A stretch of 64,000 nt of DNA, from the NCBI RefSeq assembly GCF_006716865.1, contig NZ_VFPT01000001.1:2537001-2601000 (forward strand), given 5' to 3'. The translations under genes were made by a program, and so were the position numbers. This document shows positions 27,697 through 37,291 of the stretch, piece after piece. The notes under the pieces are model-generated. The model did not search any database, was not told the DNA's origin, and worked only from the letters and a program-made list of their open reading frames with translations. Numbering within the stretch: position 1 is the first letter of the stretch; every line of letters starts with the position of its first letter. This DNA comes from Roseinatronobacter monicus (lineage in GTDB: Bacteria; Pseudomonadota; Alphaproteobacteria; Rhodobacterales; Rhodobacteraceae).

Positions 27697-28778
27697 TGCG
27701 CGCCCTCCAAAGCTGCAAGGGTTGCGGGCCGGATCACACCACCCACCGCCGGAATGGCACGCCCCTGCCCCAACACCGCCGTCAGCGCGTCATAGCGCCC
27801 GCCTGTGGCCACAGGCGGCAGGTCATCGCGCGCGGACAGAAAGCCGAACACGAAGCCGTCGTAATATTCCATCGTCGTGCGCCCGAAGCTTGCCTCAAAC
27901 GGCAGGGTCGCGCTGTCTATTCCGGCAGTGTCCAGCGCATCCAGCCGCGCCTCCAACCGGTCAAGGGCGGGGGCAAGTGCGGCCCAGTTTTGCGCGCGCA
28001 TCGCCGTCAGCCCGTCGCGCGCAGGTGCGGCCAATGACAAAATCTTCTCCAGCGCCGAGACTTGGTCCTGCGGGATGGGCGGTGTCTGGGCATCCTCCAG
28101 CAGCGTGGCAATACGCGCCTCGATTTCACTTTTGCTGCGCAGCCCGACCCTCTGGCCCGCCTCTTGCATCAGCGCGCCCGCAGGCTGTGCGCGCAGTTGC
28201 GCAACCAGCTCTGCGCGGGCCGCGGCCAGCGGGCCATGCCCGCCCATCCGCTCCAGCAATGCGCGAAAGCGCTTTGGCCGCCAGATATGGCGCATCAGGG
28301 CCGCCTTGCGCCGCTCCGAAGTCTGCAACCCCGCCACGGCGGCTTTCAGAATACCGATATCGCCGGTCATCGGGCGCAGGTCATACGCCCCCAGCAAACG
28401 CGCAAACAGCGCAAAGACTTCGGCATCCGCGCGCGCAGGATCATTGCGGGCAAACACCTCATAGCCGACTTGCAAATATTCGCGCGCCCGACCGCCCGCG
28501 CGCTCTTGCTTGCGAAACACCGGCCCCGAATAGCAGTAGCGCGCGGGTTCCGCGCCACCTTTCATATGCGCCTGCACAACCGGCACCGTGAAATCAGGCC
28601 GCAACATCATCTCGCCAAGCGCGGGATCATGGGTCACATAGGCGCGCGCGCGGATATCCTCGCCGTAGAGATCAAGCAGCGTTTCAGCGGGTTGCAGGAT
28701 GTCCGCCGCCACAGGCAGCGCGCCCGCGCCCTGCATTCCGGCCAGCAACTCGGCGGCAATCGCCTCGGCCCGTGTCAT
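27693..28778 (-). CDS. hisZ: ATP phosphoribosyltransferase regulatory subunit
   Basis: A 361-residue paralogue of histidyl-tRNA synthetase without aminoacylation function. It keeps class II synthetase features ([41 protein letters not shown]) but is shorter and lacks an anticodon-binding domain. It forms a hetero-octamer with HisG and senses histidine. The ATG at 28778 overlaps the hisS stop by four bases; a longer frame upstream would sit inside hisS and is rejected. Confidence 0.93.
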   Translation of the reverse strand: MTRAEAIAAELLAGMQGAGALPVAADILQPAETLLDLYGEDIRARAYVTHDPALGEMMLRPDFTVPVVQAHMKGGAEPARYCYSGPVFRKQERAGGRAREYLQVGYEVFARNDPARADAEVFALFARLLGAYDLRPMTGDIGILKAAVAGLQTSERRKAALMRHIWRPKRFRALLERMGGHGPLAAARAELVAQLRAQPAGALMQEAGQRVGLRSKSEIEARIATLLEDAQTPPIPQDQVSALEKILSLAAPARDGLTAMRAQNWAALAPALDRLEARLDALDTAGIDSATLPFEASFGRTTMEYYDGFVFGFLSARDDLPPVATGGRYDALTAVLGQGRAIPAVGGVIRPATLAALEGAQ

Positions 28779-30430
28779 CCGTGCCGCCCCATAATCTCGC
28801 GCACTGTGGCCACCAAATCGGCGCGCGGCACTTCGACCTGCGCGGGCTGGGATTTCCATTCTTCAAGCGTGGCATCAACGGCCAGTTTCGCGCCAAGGAT
28901 CAGGTCTTTCACCTGCACCACATCGCGCGCGGCCTCATCCTCACCTTGAATGATGGCAACAGGACTTTGGCGTTTATCGGCGTATTTCAACTGGTTGCCG
29001 AAATTCTTGGGGTTGCCCAGATACATCTCGGCGCGAATGCCAGCGGTGCGCAACTCATTCACCATGCCCATGTAATCGGCCATGCGCGCGCGGTCCATGA
29101 CGGTCACGACCACCGGCCCCTGTGCCGCATCCTCCAGCCGCCCCTTGGCGGCAAGGGCGGCCAACAAACGGTCCACCCCGATACTGACGCCCGTTGCAGG
29201 CACAGCCTGACCTGTGAAGCGCTTGACCAGATCATCATAGCGCCCGCCCCCTGCGACAGAGCCAAACTGGCGCGGGCGGCCTTTTTCATCAAGAATTTCA
29301 AAGGTCAGTTCGGCCTCGAAGACCGGACCAGTGTAATAGCCGAGGCCACGCACGACCGAAGGGTCGATGATGATGCGGTCAGGGCCATAGCCTTGGGCGG
29401 TAAGGAGTGTGATAATTTCGGTTAACTCACTTGTGCCCTGCTTTCCTTCTGATGACTCGCCTACGATTTCTCGAAGGGTGCTAAGAGCCGCATGATTCCA
29501 ATAATGGTTTGCGGGGGACGGACTTTCGTTAGGAGCACGCAAGAGAGCAGCGAACAAACGAGAGAATTCCTCTGCTACACCCTGCCCACCGATAACATTA
29601 ATCGGAGAACCATCATCCTTAGTATTGCTAACAAAATCTCTTATTTGCTTGCTGCGGGCCATCGCTTCCTGAGGGGCGTTCAAAAATGCCATCAAAGGCG
29701 CGATCTGTTCGTCACCCAGCCCCGCCCCCTTCGTGAAATCCCCGCTCTCATCCTTGCGCCCCTCACCCAGCAGCGCGCGTACGCCCTCAACTCCCAGCCG
29801 GTCCAGCTTGTCGATGGCGCGTAGCACGATCCCGCGCTCATGCTCGAACTTGGTCGGTTCCGCAGGGTCCAGTATCCCCGCAACCTCCATCACCCCGTTC
29901 AGCACCTTGCGATTGTTCACACGGATCACATAATCCCCGCGCGGAATTCCGACCTCTTCCAAAGCATCCGCCAGCATCGCGCAAATCTCGGCATCCGCCG
30001 CCACCGATGCCGCCCCGACTGTATCCGCATCGCACTGATAAAACTGCCGGAACCGCCCCGGACCGGGCTTTTCATTGCGCCAGACCGGCCCCATCGCATA
30101 GCGGCGGTAGGGGGTCGGCAGGTCGTTGCGATACTGCGCCGCCACCCGCGCCAAAGGGGCCGTCAAATCGTAGCGCAGCGCCAGCCAGTCGCTGTCTTCC
30201 TCCCATGCGAACACGCCTTCATTGGGGCGGTCCACATCGGGCAGGAACTTGCCCAGCGCCTCGACCGTCTCCACGGCGGATGTTTCCAGCGCATCAAATC
30301 CGTAGCGATGATACACCGCCGCAATCCGGTCCAGCATGGCCTTGCGCGCGGTCACTTCCGCGCCGAAATAATCGCGAAAGCCCTTGGGCGTCTCGGCCTT
30401 GGGGCGTCTGGGGCCCTTGTTTTTCGCCAT
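28775..30430 (-). CDS. hisS: Histidyl-tRNA synthetase with a low-GC internal insertion
   Basis: A 551-residue class IIa synthetase: motif 1 region [13 protein letters not shown], motif 2 [21 protein letters not shown], histidine motif [10 protein letters not shown], motif 3 [13 protein letters not shown]. The ATG at 30430 follows AAGGAG. Relatives are about 500 residues. The excess falls at about residues 255-310, in the segment before RGLGYYTG, and is encoded by DNA of about 47 percent GC (29401-29640, counted by hand) against about 63 percent around it. The frame stays open and all synthetase motifs are intact, so the enzyme is probably functional. First gene of hisS-hisZ-hisG. Confidence 0.93.
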   Translation of the reverse strand: MAKNKGPRRPKAETPKGFRDYFGAEVTARKAMLDRIAAVYHRYGFDALETSAVETVEALGKFLPDVDRPNEGVFAWEEDSDWLALRYDLTAPLARVAAQYRNDLPTPYRRYAMGPVWRNEKPGPGRFRQFYQCDADTVGAASVAADAEICAMLADALEEVGIPRGDYVIRVNNRKVLNGVMEVAGILDPAEPTKFEHERGIVLRAIDKLDRLGVEGVRALLGEGRKDESGDFTKGAGLGDEQIAPLMAFLNAPQEAMARSKQIRDFVSNTKDDGSPINVIGGQGVAEEFSRLFAALLRAPNESPSPANHYWNHAALSTLREIVGESSEGKQGTSELTEIITLLTAQGYGPDRIIIDPSVVRGLGYYTGPVFEAELTFEILDEKGRPRQFGSVAGGGRYDDLVKRFTGQAVPATGVSIGVDRLLAALAAKGRLEDAAQGPVVVTVMDRARMADYMGMVNELRTAGIRAEMYLGNPKNFGNQLKYADKRQSPVAIIQGEDEAARDVVQVKDLILGAKLAVDATLEEWKSQPAQVEVPRADLVATVREIMGRHG

Positions 30431-30588
30431 CAGCGCGCACTCCTTGGCAACGGGTCGGCTTGGCCTTAGCCCAAGGGGGCGCAAGGGGCAAGAGCGCGGA
30501 CCACCGCGCAGGAGCAGGACATGCACGCAGCCCGCACCCGCCCGCAGCATATTGCGGCATTTTCCTGCCAAGCCACCAGATAAAGCTT

Positions 30589-30597
30589 ATCCACAGC
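30589..30597 (+). promoter_or_regulatory. DnaA box in the dnaB leader
   Basis: TTATCCACA is a perfect match to the DnaA consensus and lies 88 nt upstream of the dnaB ATG, in the divergent hisS/dnaB region. A weaker candidate, TTATACAAT, follows at 30612-30620. DnaA control of dnaB is plausible. Confidence 0.6.
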
Positions 30598-30684
30598 CCA
30601 CCCACAGGGTTATACAATTTGCCAGTTCCCCCCGAATCCTGCTATCACATCCCCAATCAAAGGCAGAGACAGGCAGGTGAGACA

Positions 30685-32166
30685 ATGAACGAGATCACAG
30701 CGATCCGGTCGCAAGATGATGGCACAGCCAATGTAATGCCCCATAATATCGAGGCAGAGCAGCAGCTTCTGGGCGCGATCCTTGTCAACAATGATGTCTA
30801 TGACCGCATTTCCTCGCTGGTGAAGCCCGAACATTTCCACGACCCTGTCCACCAGCGCATTTTCGAGATTGCCAGTGCGCGTATCCGCAAGAATGCGCTC
30901 GCCTCTCCGGTAACGCTCAAGGCCTTCATGGAAGACGATGAAGGGCTGAAGGAACTGGGCGGCCCGGCCTATCTGGCGCGCATCGCGGCGGCTGCGATTT
31001 CGGCCTATGCGGCGCGCGACTATGCGCAGATGATCTATGAATTGGCAGTGCGGCGTGACCTGATCCGGCTGGGGCAGGATATATCCGCGCGCGCCGCCCA
31101 GATGGATGTCACCTCAGAGCCGAAAGAACAGATCATTGAGGCCGAACAGCGCCTGTATAAGCTGGCCGAACAAGGCGTGGCCGAACGCGGCTTCCAAAGC
31201 TTTCTCAAAGCTGTCACCGATGCCGTGAACATGGCCAATGCCGCCTATCAGCGTGATGGCGGGCTTGCGGGCATTTCCACCGGACTGATTGATCTCGACA
31301 AGAAGCTGGGCGGGCTGCACCCGTCCGATCTGATCATCCTCGCGGGGCGCCCCTCGATGGGCAAGACCTCGCTGGCCACCAATGTCGCGTTCAACATCGC
31401 CAAGGCGTATAAGCATGGGATGAAGCATGACGGCACTGAGGGGGCGGTCGATGGCGGGGTCGTGGGGTTCTTCAGCCTAGAGATGAGCGCCGAGCAGTTG
31501 GCCGCGCGCATCCTGTCAGAGGCGTCGGAAGTGCCCTCGGAGCAGATCCGCCGTGGCGACATGACCGAAGGCGAATTTCGCCGCTTTGTCGAGGCCGCCA
31601 AGGCGCTGGAAGCCTGCCCGCTTTATATCGATGACACCCCCGCCCTGCCGATCAGCCAGGTGGCCGCCCGCGCACGCCGCCTCAAGCGTACACATGGGCT
31701 GGATGTGCTGATGGTCGACTACCTGCAACTGCTGCGTGGCACGTCCAAGGAAAGCCGCGTGCAGGAAGTCTCGGAAATCACACAGGGGCTAAAGGCCATC
31801 GCCAAGGAGTTGAACATCCCCGTGATTGCGCTCAGCCAGCTGTCACGTCAGGTGGAATCGCGCGAAGACAAGCGCCCGCAACTGTCAGACCTGCGCGAAT
31901 CCGGCTCGATCGAGCAGGACGCAGATGTGGTGATGTTCGTCTACCGCGATGAATATTACCGCGAACGCGAAAAACCATCAGATCACGATCTGGACGGCAT
32001 GGCCAAATGGCAGGAGATCATGGAATCCGTGCATGGCAAGGCCGAATGCATCATCGGCAAGCAGCGCCACGGCCCTATTGGCACCGTCGAACTCAGCTTC
32101 GAAGGGCGCTTCACCCGCTTTGGCAATCTGATCAAGCCCTGGCAACAGGGCGACCAGACTTTTTGA
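30685..32166 (+). CDS. dnaB: Replicative DNA helicase
   Basis: A 493-residue DnaB. The N-terminal domain starts MPHNIEAEQQLLGAIL, a linker follows, and the RecA-like motor has Walker A GRPSMGKTS at about residue 222, Walker B VLMVDYLQLL and the sensor block ALSQLSRQVESREDKRPQLSDLRESGSIEQDAD. The ATG at 30685 follows AGGTGAGACA; frames further upstream run through the hisS region and are rejected. No intein is present. It unwinds DNA at the replication fork. Confidence 0.96.
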   Translation: MNEITAIRSQDDGTANVMPHNIEAEQQLLGAILVNNDVYDRISSLVKPEHFHDPVHQRIFEIASARIRKNALASPVTLKAFMEDDEGLKELGGPAYLARIAAAAISAYAARDYAQMIYELAVRRDLIRLGQDISARAAQMDVTSEPKEQIIEAEQRLYKLAEQGVAERGFQSFLKAVTDAVNMANAAYQRDGGLAGISTGLIDLDKKLGGLHPSDLIILAGRPSMGKTSLATNVAFNIAKAYKHGMKHDGTEGAVDGGVVGFFSLEMSAEQLAARILSEASEVPSEQIRRGDMTEGEFRRFVEAAKALEACPLYIDDTPALPISQVAARARRLKRTHGLDVLMVDYLQLLRGTSKESRVQEVSEITQGLKAIAKELNIPVIALSQLSRQVESREDKRPQLSDLRESGSIEQDADVVMFVYRDEYYREREKPSDHDLDGMAKWQEIMESVHGKAECIIGKQRHGPIGTVELSFEGRFTRFGNLIKPWQQGDQTF

Positions 32167-32182
32167 CGACCATGGCCAGACC

Positions 32183-32575
32183 ATGATCACCGGCGTCAAT
32201 CATGTGACACTTGTGGTGGCAGACCTGCCGCGCGCATTGGCATTCTATGTGGATGCCTTGGGCATGGCGCTGCGCGCGCAGGGGCCGCGTTCCGCCTATC
32301 TCGAAGGCGGCACCTTGTGGCTGTGTCTGGAACAGGGCGCGCCCACCCCGCGCGCGGATGACAGCCACATCGCCCTGTCCTGCGCCACGTCCGATTTTGA
32401 AGCGCTCTGCGCGCGGCTGTCAGATGCGCCACGCTGGAAAACCAACCGCTCGGAAGGAGCTTCGCTTTATGTGCTGGACCCTGACGGGCACAAACTGGAA
32501 CTGCATCTGGGCAATCTCGAATCGCGGCTTGCGCATTACTGCGCAAACCCGCCCGAGGGGATGACCATCTTATAA
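32183..32575 (+). CDS. VOC-family protein similar to FosA fosfomycin glutathione transferase
   Basis: A 130-residue vicinal-oxygen-chelate protein. It has the FosA-type metal triad His7 (GVNHVTL), His62 (DSHIAL) and Glu106 (LELH), plus the NRSEGASLYVLDPDGHK segment that in FosA binds fosfomycin and potassium. FosA adds glutathione to the epoxide of fosfomycin. Chromosomal relatives may have other substrates, so resistance is not shown. It starts 16 nt after dnaB with a weak ribosome site, and converges with recR. Confidence 0.75.
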   Translation: MITGVNHVTLVVADLPRALAFYVDALGMALRAQGPRSAYLEGGTLWLCLEQGAPTPRADDSHIALSCATSDFEALCARLSDAPRWKTNRSEGASLYVLDPDGHKLELHLGNLESRLAHYCANPPEGMTIL

Positions 32576-32597
32576 CATTTTCTTGCCCGAAATACTC
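32576..32597 (-). repeat. Copy 1 of the GAGTATTT-N3-GCAAGA motif
   Basis: On the minus strand GAGTATTT-CGG-GCAAGA-AAATG. It lies beyond the recR hairpins and directly after the VOC gene stop. Two more copies occur at 35503-35524 and 38177-38198. Confidence 0.75.
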
Positions 32598-32607
32598 TGG
32601 GGGGAAT

Positions 32608-32637
32608 GCGGCGCAGCCGCAGGGGGGCAAAGCCCCC
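32608..32637 (-). terminator. Double hairpin after recR
   Basis: Directly after the recR stop on the minus strand come GGGGGC-TTT-GCCCCC and then GCGGC-TGC-GCCGC, two stable stems in tandem. No long T-tract follows, but GAGTATTT does. Probably the 3' end of the dnaX-ybaB-recR transcript. Confidence 0.55.
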
Positions 32638-33237
32638 TTACACCGCCTTGCGCGCGCGCAAGGCCGCGCCAATCGTGCCGTCATCCAGATAATCCAGCTC
32701 GCCACCCATGGGCACGCCTTGCGCCAGTGCTGTGACCTGCACGTCCAGCCCCGCCAGCGCATCGGCGATATAATGCGCCGTGGTCTGCCCGTCGACCGTG
32801 GCGGCAAGGGCTAGGATCACTTCGCGCGCGCCCTCGGCCTGCACCCGCGCCACAAGTTCGGGAATGCGCAAGTCTTCCGGGCCGACCGCATCCAGCGCCG
32901 ACAACGTGCCGCCCAGCACGTGATAGCGCCCGCCAAAGATACCGCCGCGCTCCATCGCCCACAGATCGGCCACATCCTCGACCACGCAAATTTCAGCCGT
33001 TGCGCGTTTTGGATTGATGCAGATTTCGCATACCGGCAAGGTCGAGATATTGCCGCAGGTCGTGCAGGTCTGCGCGCTTTGCGCGACCCTGTCCAACGCC
33101 GCCAGAAGCGGGCGCAGGCTTTGGTCGCGCCGCTGGATCAGATGCAGCACGAGCCTGCGCGCAGAGCGCGGCCCCAGACCCGGAAGCCGCGCAACCTGCG
33201 CAATCAGCGCCTCGATCTCATTGGGCGCGCGGTCCAT
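32638..33237 (-). CDS. recR: Recombination protein RecR
   Basis: A 199-residue RecR with the N-terminal helix-hairpin-helix ([17 protein letters not shown]), the C4 zinc finger ([16 protein letters not shown]), and the Toprim domain ([14 protein letters not shown]; later [18 protein letters not shown]). With RecF and RecO it loads RecA at single-stranded gaps. A GTG at 33240 directly precedes the ATG at 33237; the ATG after ATAGGAA is chosen. The third gene of the conserved dnaX-ybaB-recR operon, 14 nt after ybaB. Confidence 0.95.
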   Translation of the reverse strand: MDRAPNEIEALIAQVARLPGLGPRSARRLVLHLIQRRDQSLRPLLAALDRVAQSAQTCTTCGNISTLPVCEICINPKRATAEICVVEDVADLWAMERGGIFGGRYHVLGGTLSALDAVGPEDLRIPELVARVQAEGAREVILALAATVDGQTTAHYIADALAGLDVQVTALAQGVPMGGELDYLDDGTIGAALRARKAV

Positions 33238-33251
33238 CACTTCCTATCCGC

Positions 33252-33596
33252 TCAGAAAGGCAGGTTCATGTCGCGCGGCAGGCCCATGGCCTCGGTCAGT
33301 TTGCCCATCTCTTCCTTGGCGCGCGCCTCGGCCTTGGCTTGGGCATCCTTGATCGCAGCAAGGATAAGGTCTTCGACCACTTCCTTGTCATCGGAGTTGA
33401 AGATCGAGGGGTCGATATCCAGTGCTGTCAACTCGCCCTTGGCGGTTGCCGTGGCTTTGACCAGCCCGGCCCCGGATTCGCCGGTCACAGTGATTGTCTT
33501 CAGGTCTTCCTGAAGCTGCGCCATCTTGCCCTGCATGTCCTGCGCGGCTTTCATCATCTTGGCCATATCGGCCATTCCGCCCAAACCTTTCATCAT
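33252..33596 (-). CDS. Nucleoid-associated protein, YbaB/EbfC family
   Basis: A 114-residue DNA-binding protein: a Met/Lys-rich N-terminal helix (GGMADMAKMMKAAQDMQGKM), a central beta segment (TVTGESGAGLVKATA) and the typical DPSIFNSDDKEVVEDLILAAI block. The family binds DNA as a tweezer-shaped dimer. It lies between dnaX and recR with 11-15 nt gaps, the usual position. Confidence 0.94.
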   Translation of the reverse strand: MMKGLGGMADMAKMMKAAQDMQGKMAQLQEDLKTITVTGESGAGLVKATATAKGELTALDIDPSIFNSDDKEVVEDLILAAIKDAQAKAEARAKEEMGKLTEAMGLPRDMNLPF

Positions 33597-33611
33597 CTCA
33601 TCAGCCTTTCT

Positions 33612-35396
33612 TCATGTTTCTTCAAACGGGTCCCAGTCGGGATCGAAAACGTCTTCTACTTCGGGCAGTGCCTCGGCGGCGGCATCGGATTCAGCATCGC
33701 TCAGGTCTCTGATCTCTGTGATCTTTGCACTGGGAAAACTTTCGAATACGGCCGCGACAAGGGTATTTTTCAGCGCCTCATCTTCTTTTTCACCCAATTC
33801 TGTGGCGCGGCGCTCGGCCAGTGTCGTGCCCCCCCCACCAGAGGTGACAGATACGCCCCAACGCACCCCTGTCCAGCCCTGCAAGCGCCCGGCCAATCGC
33901 GCGGCCAGATCGGGCGAGGCCGCCTCGGTCGGCTCAAACTCGATCCGGCCGGGGGAATATTTCACCAGCCGCAAACAGGTCTCCACCTCGACCAGAAGCG
34001 CCATGTCGCGTTTTTCGCGGATCATGGCAACGACGGCGTCGAAATCTGGGTAATGCGCCAAAGCCGGTACGGCGCCGGCCAGCGCCGCCTGCGGGCCCGC
34101 CCCGCGCCCGCCACCATTTCGGTGCGTCGCCGGTCCGGCATGGTCTTGCGGTGCGGGCGCGCGCGGCGGTCTGCCCGCGCCGCCCCCGCCCGGCCCAGCA
34201 CCTGGCCCAACACCTGGCCCCACACTGGGGGGGGGCTGGTCATGCCACTTGCGCACCAGTTCTTCAGGGCTGGGCAGATCGGCCACATGTGTCAAGCGGA
34301 TGATCGCCATTTCTGCTGCCATCATCGCATTCGGCGCGCTGGCCACTTCTTCCAGCGCTTTCAGCAGCATTTGCCATGTCCGCGTCAGCGCACGCATCGG
34401 CAGGGCTTGGGCCATGCCCGCACCCCGGTCACGTTCCTCGGGGCTGAGGGTGGGATCATTGCCTGCATCCGGCGTGATCTTGGTCACACTCAGCCAATGT
34501 GTGATCTCGGCCAAATCGCGCAAAACCGCCATCGGGTCCGCGCCATCGGCATATTGCGCAGCCAGTTCGGCCAGTGCCGCCCCCGCATCGCCCCGCATGA
34601 TATGATCGAACAGATCTAGCACCCGTGCGCGGTCCGCCAGCCCCAGCATGGCGCGCACCTGATCGGCGCTGGTTTCGCCCGCGCCGTGGCTGATCGCCTG
34701 ATCCAGCAGGCTCATCGCGTCGCGCACCGACCCTTCGGCGGCGCGGGTGATCAGCGCCAGCGCGTCTTGCGCGACTTGCCCGCCTTCGGCCTTGGCGACC
34801 TTGTCCAGATGGGCAATCATGATTTCAGGCTCGATTCGGCGCAGATCAAAGCGCTGGCAGCGCGACAGGACGGTGACCGGCACCTTGCGGATCTCGGTCG
34901 TGGCAAAGATGAATTTCACATGCGCAGGCGGTTCTTCCAGCGTTTTCAACAACGCATTAAACGCGTTGTTGGACAGCATATGCACTTCGTCGATGATATA
35001 TATCTTATACCGCGCAGAAGCCGCCCGATAAGCGACCGACGCGATAATCTCTCGGATATCATCCACGCCCGTGCGCGAGGCCGCGTCCATTTCCAGCACA
35101 TCGACATGGCGGCCATCCGTGATCGCGCGGCAATGCTCGCACACACCACATGGCTCTGTGGTTGGTCCGCCCGCGCCGTCAGCCCCGATACAGTTCAACC
35201 CCTTGGCGATGATCCGCGCCGTGGTGGTTTTGCCGGTGCCGCGAATGCCGGTCATGATGAAAGCATGGTGAATGCGGTCTGCCGCAAAGGCATTGCGCAA
35301 GGTGCGCACCATCGCATCCTGCCCGATCAGATCGGCAAAACTCTCGGGGCGGTATTTGCGCGCCAGAACCTGATAGGGGATTTGCGTCTCGCTCAT
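33612..35396 (-). CDS. dnaX: DNA polymerase III subunit gamma/tau
   Basis: A 594-residue clamp-loader subunit: Walker A GIRGTGKTTTAR, zinc cysteines (CGVCEHC with an earlier Cys), Walker B YIIDEVHMLS, and the SRC arginine-finger motif TVLSRCQRFDLRR. After the AAA+ region comes a Gly/Pro-rich linker (about residues 415-460) and a C-terminal tau-like domain ending DPDWDPFEET. The start MSETQIPYQVLARKYRP at 35396 matches homologues; a longer frame to 35420 is unsupported. I see no A-rich frameshift site for a separate gamma form. Confidence 0.96.
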   Translation of the reverse strand: MSETQIPYQVLARKYRPESFADLIGQDAMVRTLRNAFAADRIHHAFIMTGIRGTGKTTTARIIAKGLNCIGADGAGGPTTEPCGVCEHCRAITDGRHVDVLEMDAASRTGVDDIREIIASVAYRAASARYKIYIIDEVHMLSNNAFNALLKTLEEPPAHVKFIFATTEIRKVPVTVLSRCQRFDLRRIEPEIMIAHLDKVAKAEGGQVAQDALALITRAAEGSVRDAMSLLDQAISHGAGETSADQVRAMLGLADRARVLDLFDHIMRGDAGAALAELAAQYADGADPMAVLRDLAEITHWLSVTKITPDAGNDPTLSPEERDRGAGMAQALPMRALTRTWQMLLKALEEVASAPNAMMAAEMAIIRLTHVADLPSPEELVRKWHDQPPPSVGPGVGPGAGPGGGGAGRPPRAPAPQDHAGPATHRNGGGRGAGPQAALAGAVPALAHYPDFDAVVAMIREKRDMALLVEVETCLRLVKYSPGRIEFEPTEAASPDLAARLAGRLQGWTGVRWGVSVTSGGGGTTLAERRATELGEKEDEALKNTLVAAVFESFPSAKITEIRDLSDAESDAAAEALPEVEDVFDPDWDPFEET

Positions 35397-35502
35397 GCGG
35401 GTCTGCCTGTCTTGATGCACCGCATCTTAACGCGCACGCGCGGCGATGGGAAACGGGATTTCGACCTATCAGCGGATCGCGTGCGTTTTGGTGCGGGAAT
35501 TT

Positions 35503-35524
35503 GAGTATTTAGAGCAAGAAAATG
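35503..35524 (+). repeat. Copy 2 of the GAGTATTT-N3-GCAAGA motif
   Basis: GAGTATTT-AGA-GCAAGA-AAATG on the plus strand, 8 nt from the 3' end of the PcaD-like gene and upstream of dnaX. Confidence 0.75.
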
Positions 35525-35532
35525 CGACATGG

Positions 35533-36327
35533 TCACTCTGCTACCAGACCGTGTGTCTTTAGGAAGCGATTGAATATTTCAGCATAGGCAGCAGGATGTT
35601 CGACATGGGGCAAATGGCCTGCGCGCCGCAGCAATGCAAATTCCGACCCTGCCACCAGATCGACAGTTTCGCGGACCAGATCAGACGGGGTAGAGCCGTC
35701 GCGCTCGCCCGCGATCCCCAAGGTGGGCAGTTTCAGACCGGCAGTGGTGCTGTAGAAATCCGTGCCTGCGATTGCTTCAGCGCAGCCCGCCCAGCCCTCG
35801 ACAGGGGTTGCGAGAAACATGTCGCGCCACAGCGCCAGATCGGGACTGGCGCGAAAGCTGGCGGTGAACCAGCGCGCCATCGTGGCATCGACCAAGGCAG
35901 ACAGCCCCTGCGTGCGCGCCACCGCCGCGCGGTCGCGCCACATCTGGGCAGTGCCGATGCGCGCTGCGGTGTTTGACAGCACCAGTGCGCGGATCAGGTC
36001 GGGGCGCTTGACTGCCAGCCCTTGCGCCACCATGCCGCCAAGCGACAGCCCGACAAAGACGCAAGCGCGGATATTCAGGTGGTCGAGCAGCGCTTCGGTA
36101 TCGCGCACCAACTGGCCCATGCTATACGGGGTCTGCGGCACATCCGACAGGCCATGGCCGCGCCTGTCATAGCGGATCACGCGCAGCCCCGGCGCAAGAT
36201 GAGGTAAAAGCGCGTCCCACATCCGCAAATCCGTGCCCAGCGCATTCGAGAAGACAACCGGCAGCCCGTCCCTTGGCCCGTCATCGCGGACATGCAGCTG
36301 GATATGCCCAAGATCAGCGCGCGGCAT
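35533..36327 (-). CDS. Alpha/beta hydrolase, 3-oxoadipate enol-lactonase (PcaD) like
   Basis: A 264-residue hydrolase. The nucleophile motif is GLSLGG, the acid is in AGERDGSTP and the histidine is in AGHLPHVEHP. The early VIRYDRRGHGLSD is typical of PcaD, which opens 3-oxoadipate enol-lactone in the protocatechuate pathway. No other pca genes are near, so the assignment is by motif only. The start at 36327 (MPRADLGHIQLHV) overlaps the end of the upstream dehydratase gene by 14 nt; the longer frame to 36375 is rejected. Confidence 0.75.
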   Translation of the reverse strand: MPRADLGHIQLHVRDDGPRDGLPVVFSNALGTDLRMWDALLPHLAPGLRVIRYDRRGHGLSDVPQTPYSMGQLVRDTEALLDHLNIRACVFVGLSLGGMVAQGLAVKRPDLIRALVLSNTAARIGTAQMWRDRAAVARTQGLSALVDATMARWFTASFRASPDLALWRDMFLATPVEGWAGCAEAIAGTDFYSTTAGLKLPTLGIAGERDGSTPSDLVRETVDLVAGSEFALLRRAGHLPHVEHPAAYAEIFNRFLKTHGLVAE

Positions 36328-37291
36328 CCCCGTCCCCTTGTGCGAAAGCGGATTGCAGCACAGCGCGGTCCACATTCCCGCCAGAGGCCGTGACGATAAC
36401 CGCCGCGCCCGAAATCTGGCCCGGATGAAACAGGGCTGCGGCCAGCGCCACCGCGCCGCCCGGTTCCAACACCAGCTTTAGTCGGTTATGCGCCAGCACC
36501 ATAGCGCGCAGCGCATCAGAATCACTGACCACCAGCCCCGGACCACACAGGCGCTGCAAAATGGGCCATGTCAGCTTGCCGGGGCGCGGTGTGACGATCG
36601 CATCGCACAGGCCCGAGCGTGTCGGATTCTCCACGACCTGCCCTGTTGCCAGCGATTGCGCGACATCGTCGAACCCCTCCGGCTCGACAGTGCGGACCTG
36701 CATCTGCGGGGCCTGCCGTTCCAGTGCAAGCGCTATACCCGATGTCAGCCCGCCGCCCCCGCAGCAGACCAGCACCTGCGCCTCGTCCACACCTTCGGCC
36801 CGTGCCTGTTCGGCGATTTCAAGCCCGACGCTGCCCTGACCCGCAATCACCTGCGCGTGGTCAAAAGGCTGGATCAACTCCAGCCCGCGTTCGGCCGCCA
36901 AGGCCGCGCCCAAGACGTCACGATCCTCGCGCGTGCGGTCATACAGCACCACCTCGCCCCCCAGCGCGCGGGTATTGGCAATCTTGATCGCGGGCGCATC
37001 GCGCGGCATGATGATCAGCGCAGGCAATCCGCGCAGCCCCGCCGCATAAGTTACCCCCTGCGCGTGATTGCCCGAGGAAAACGCTATCACACCGCGCGCG
37101 CCCTTTGGTAGCGATGTGATTGCCGACCACGCACCGCGAAACTTGAAGCTGCCGGTATGTTGCAGGCATTCCGCTTTGACGAAGACCCTGCGCCCCGCGA
37201 TTTCGTCGAGAAAGGGCGACGAGAGCAAGGGCGTGCGCCGCGCATACCCTTCAAGGCGCTGTGCCGCCGCAGAAATCATGTCGTAGTTCAC
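36314..37291 (-). CDS. PLP-dependent threonine/serine dehydratase family protein
   Basis: About 325 residues of fold-type II PLP enzyme. The PLP lysine lies in HTGSFKFRGA, the amino-acid site in SSGNHAQG, and the phosphate-binding loop in CCGGGGLTSG. There is no C-terminal ACT-like domain, so this is a catabolic threonine/serine dehydratase or serine racemase rather than feedback-regulated IlvA. The GTG at 37291 overlaps the preceding hydrolase stop (GTGA) and is the likely start; in-frame GTG codons at 37297 and 37309 also exist. It is the middle gene of a three-gene run with two hydrolases. Confidence 0.82.
   Translation of the reverse strand: MNYDMISAAAQRLEGYARRTPLLSSPFLDEIAGRRVFVKAECLQHTGSFKFRGAWSAITSLPKGARGVIAFSSGNHAQGVTYAAGLRGLPALIIMPRDAPAIKIANTRALGGEVVLYDRTREDRDVLGAALAAERGLELIQPFDHAQVIAGQGSVGLEIAEQARAEGVDEAQVLVCCGGGGLTSGIALALERQAPQMQVRTVEPEGFDDVAQSLATGQVVENPTRSGLCDAIVTPRPGKLTWPILQRLCGPGLVVSDSDALRAMVLAHNRLKLVLEPGGAVALAAALFHPGQISGAAVIVTASGGNVDRAVLQSAFAQGDGDAAR

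Noticed and set aside
33612..35396. Programmed frameshift in dnaX
   Set aside because: No run of adenines with a following structure that would make a separate gamma subunit.
35397..35532. SRP RNA gene near dnaX
   Set aside because: I looked for the conserved GGAA/GNRA core found in ffs genes and did not see it.
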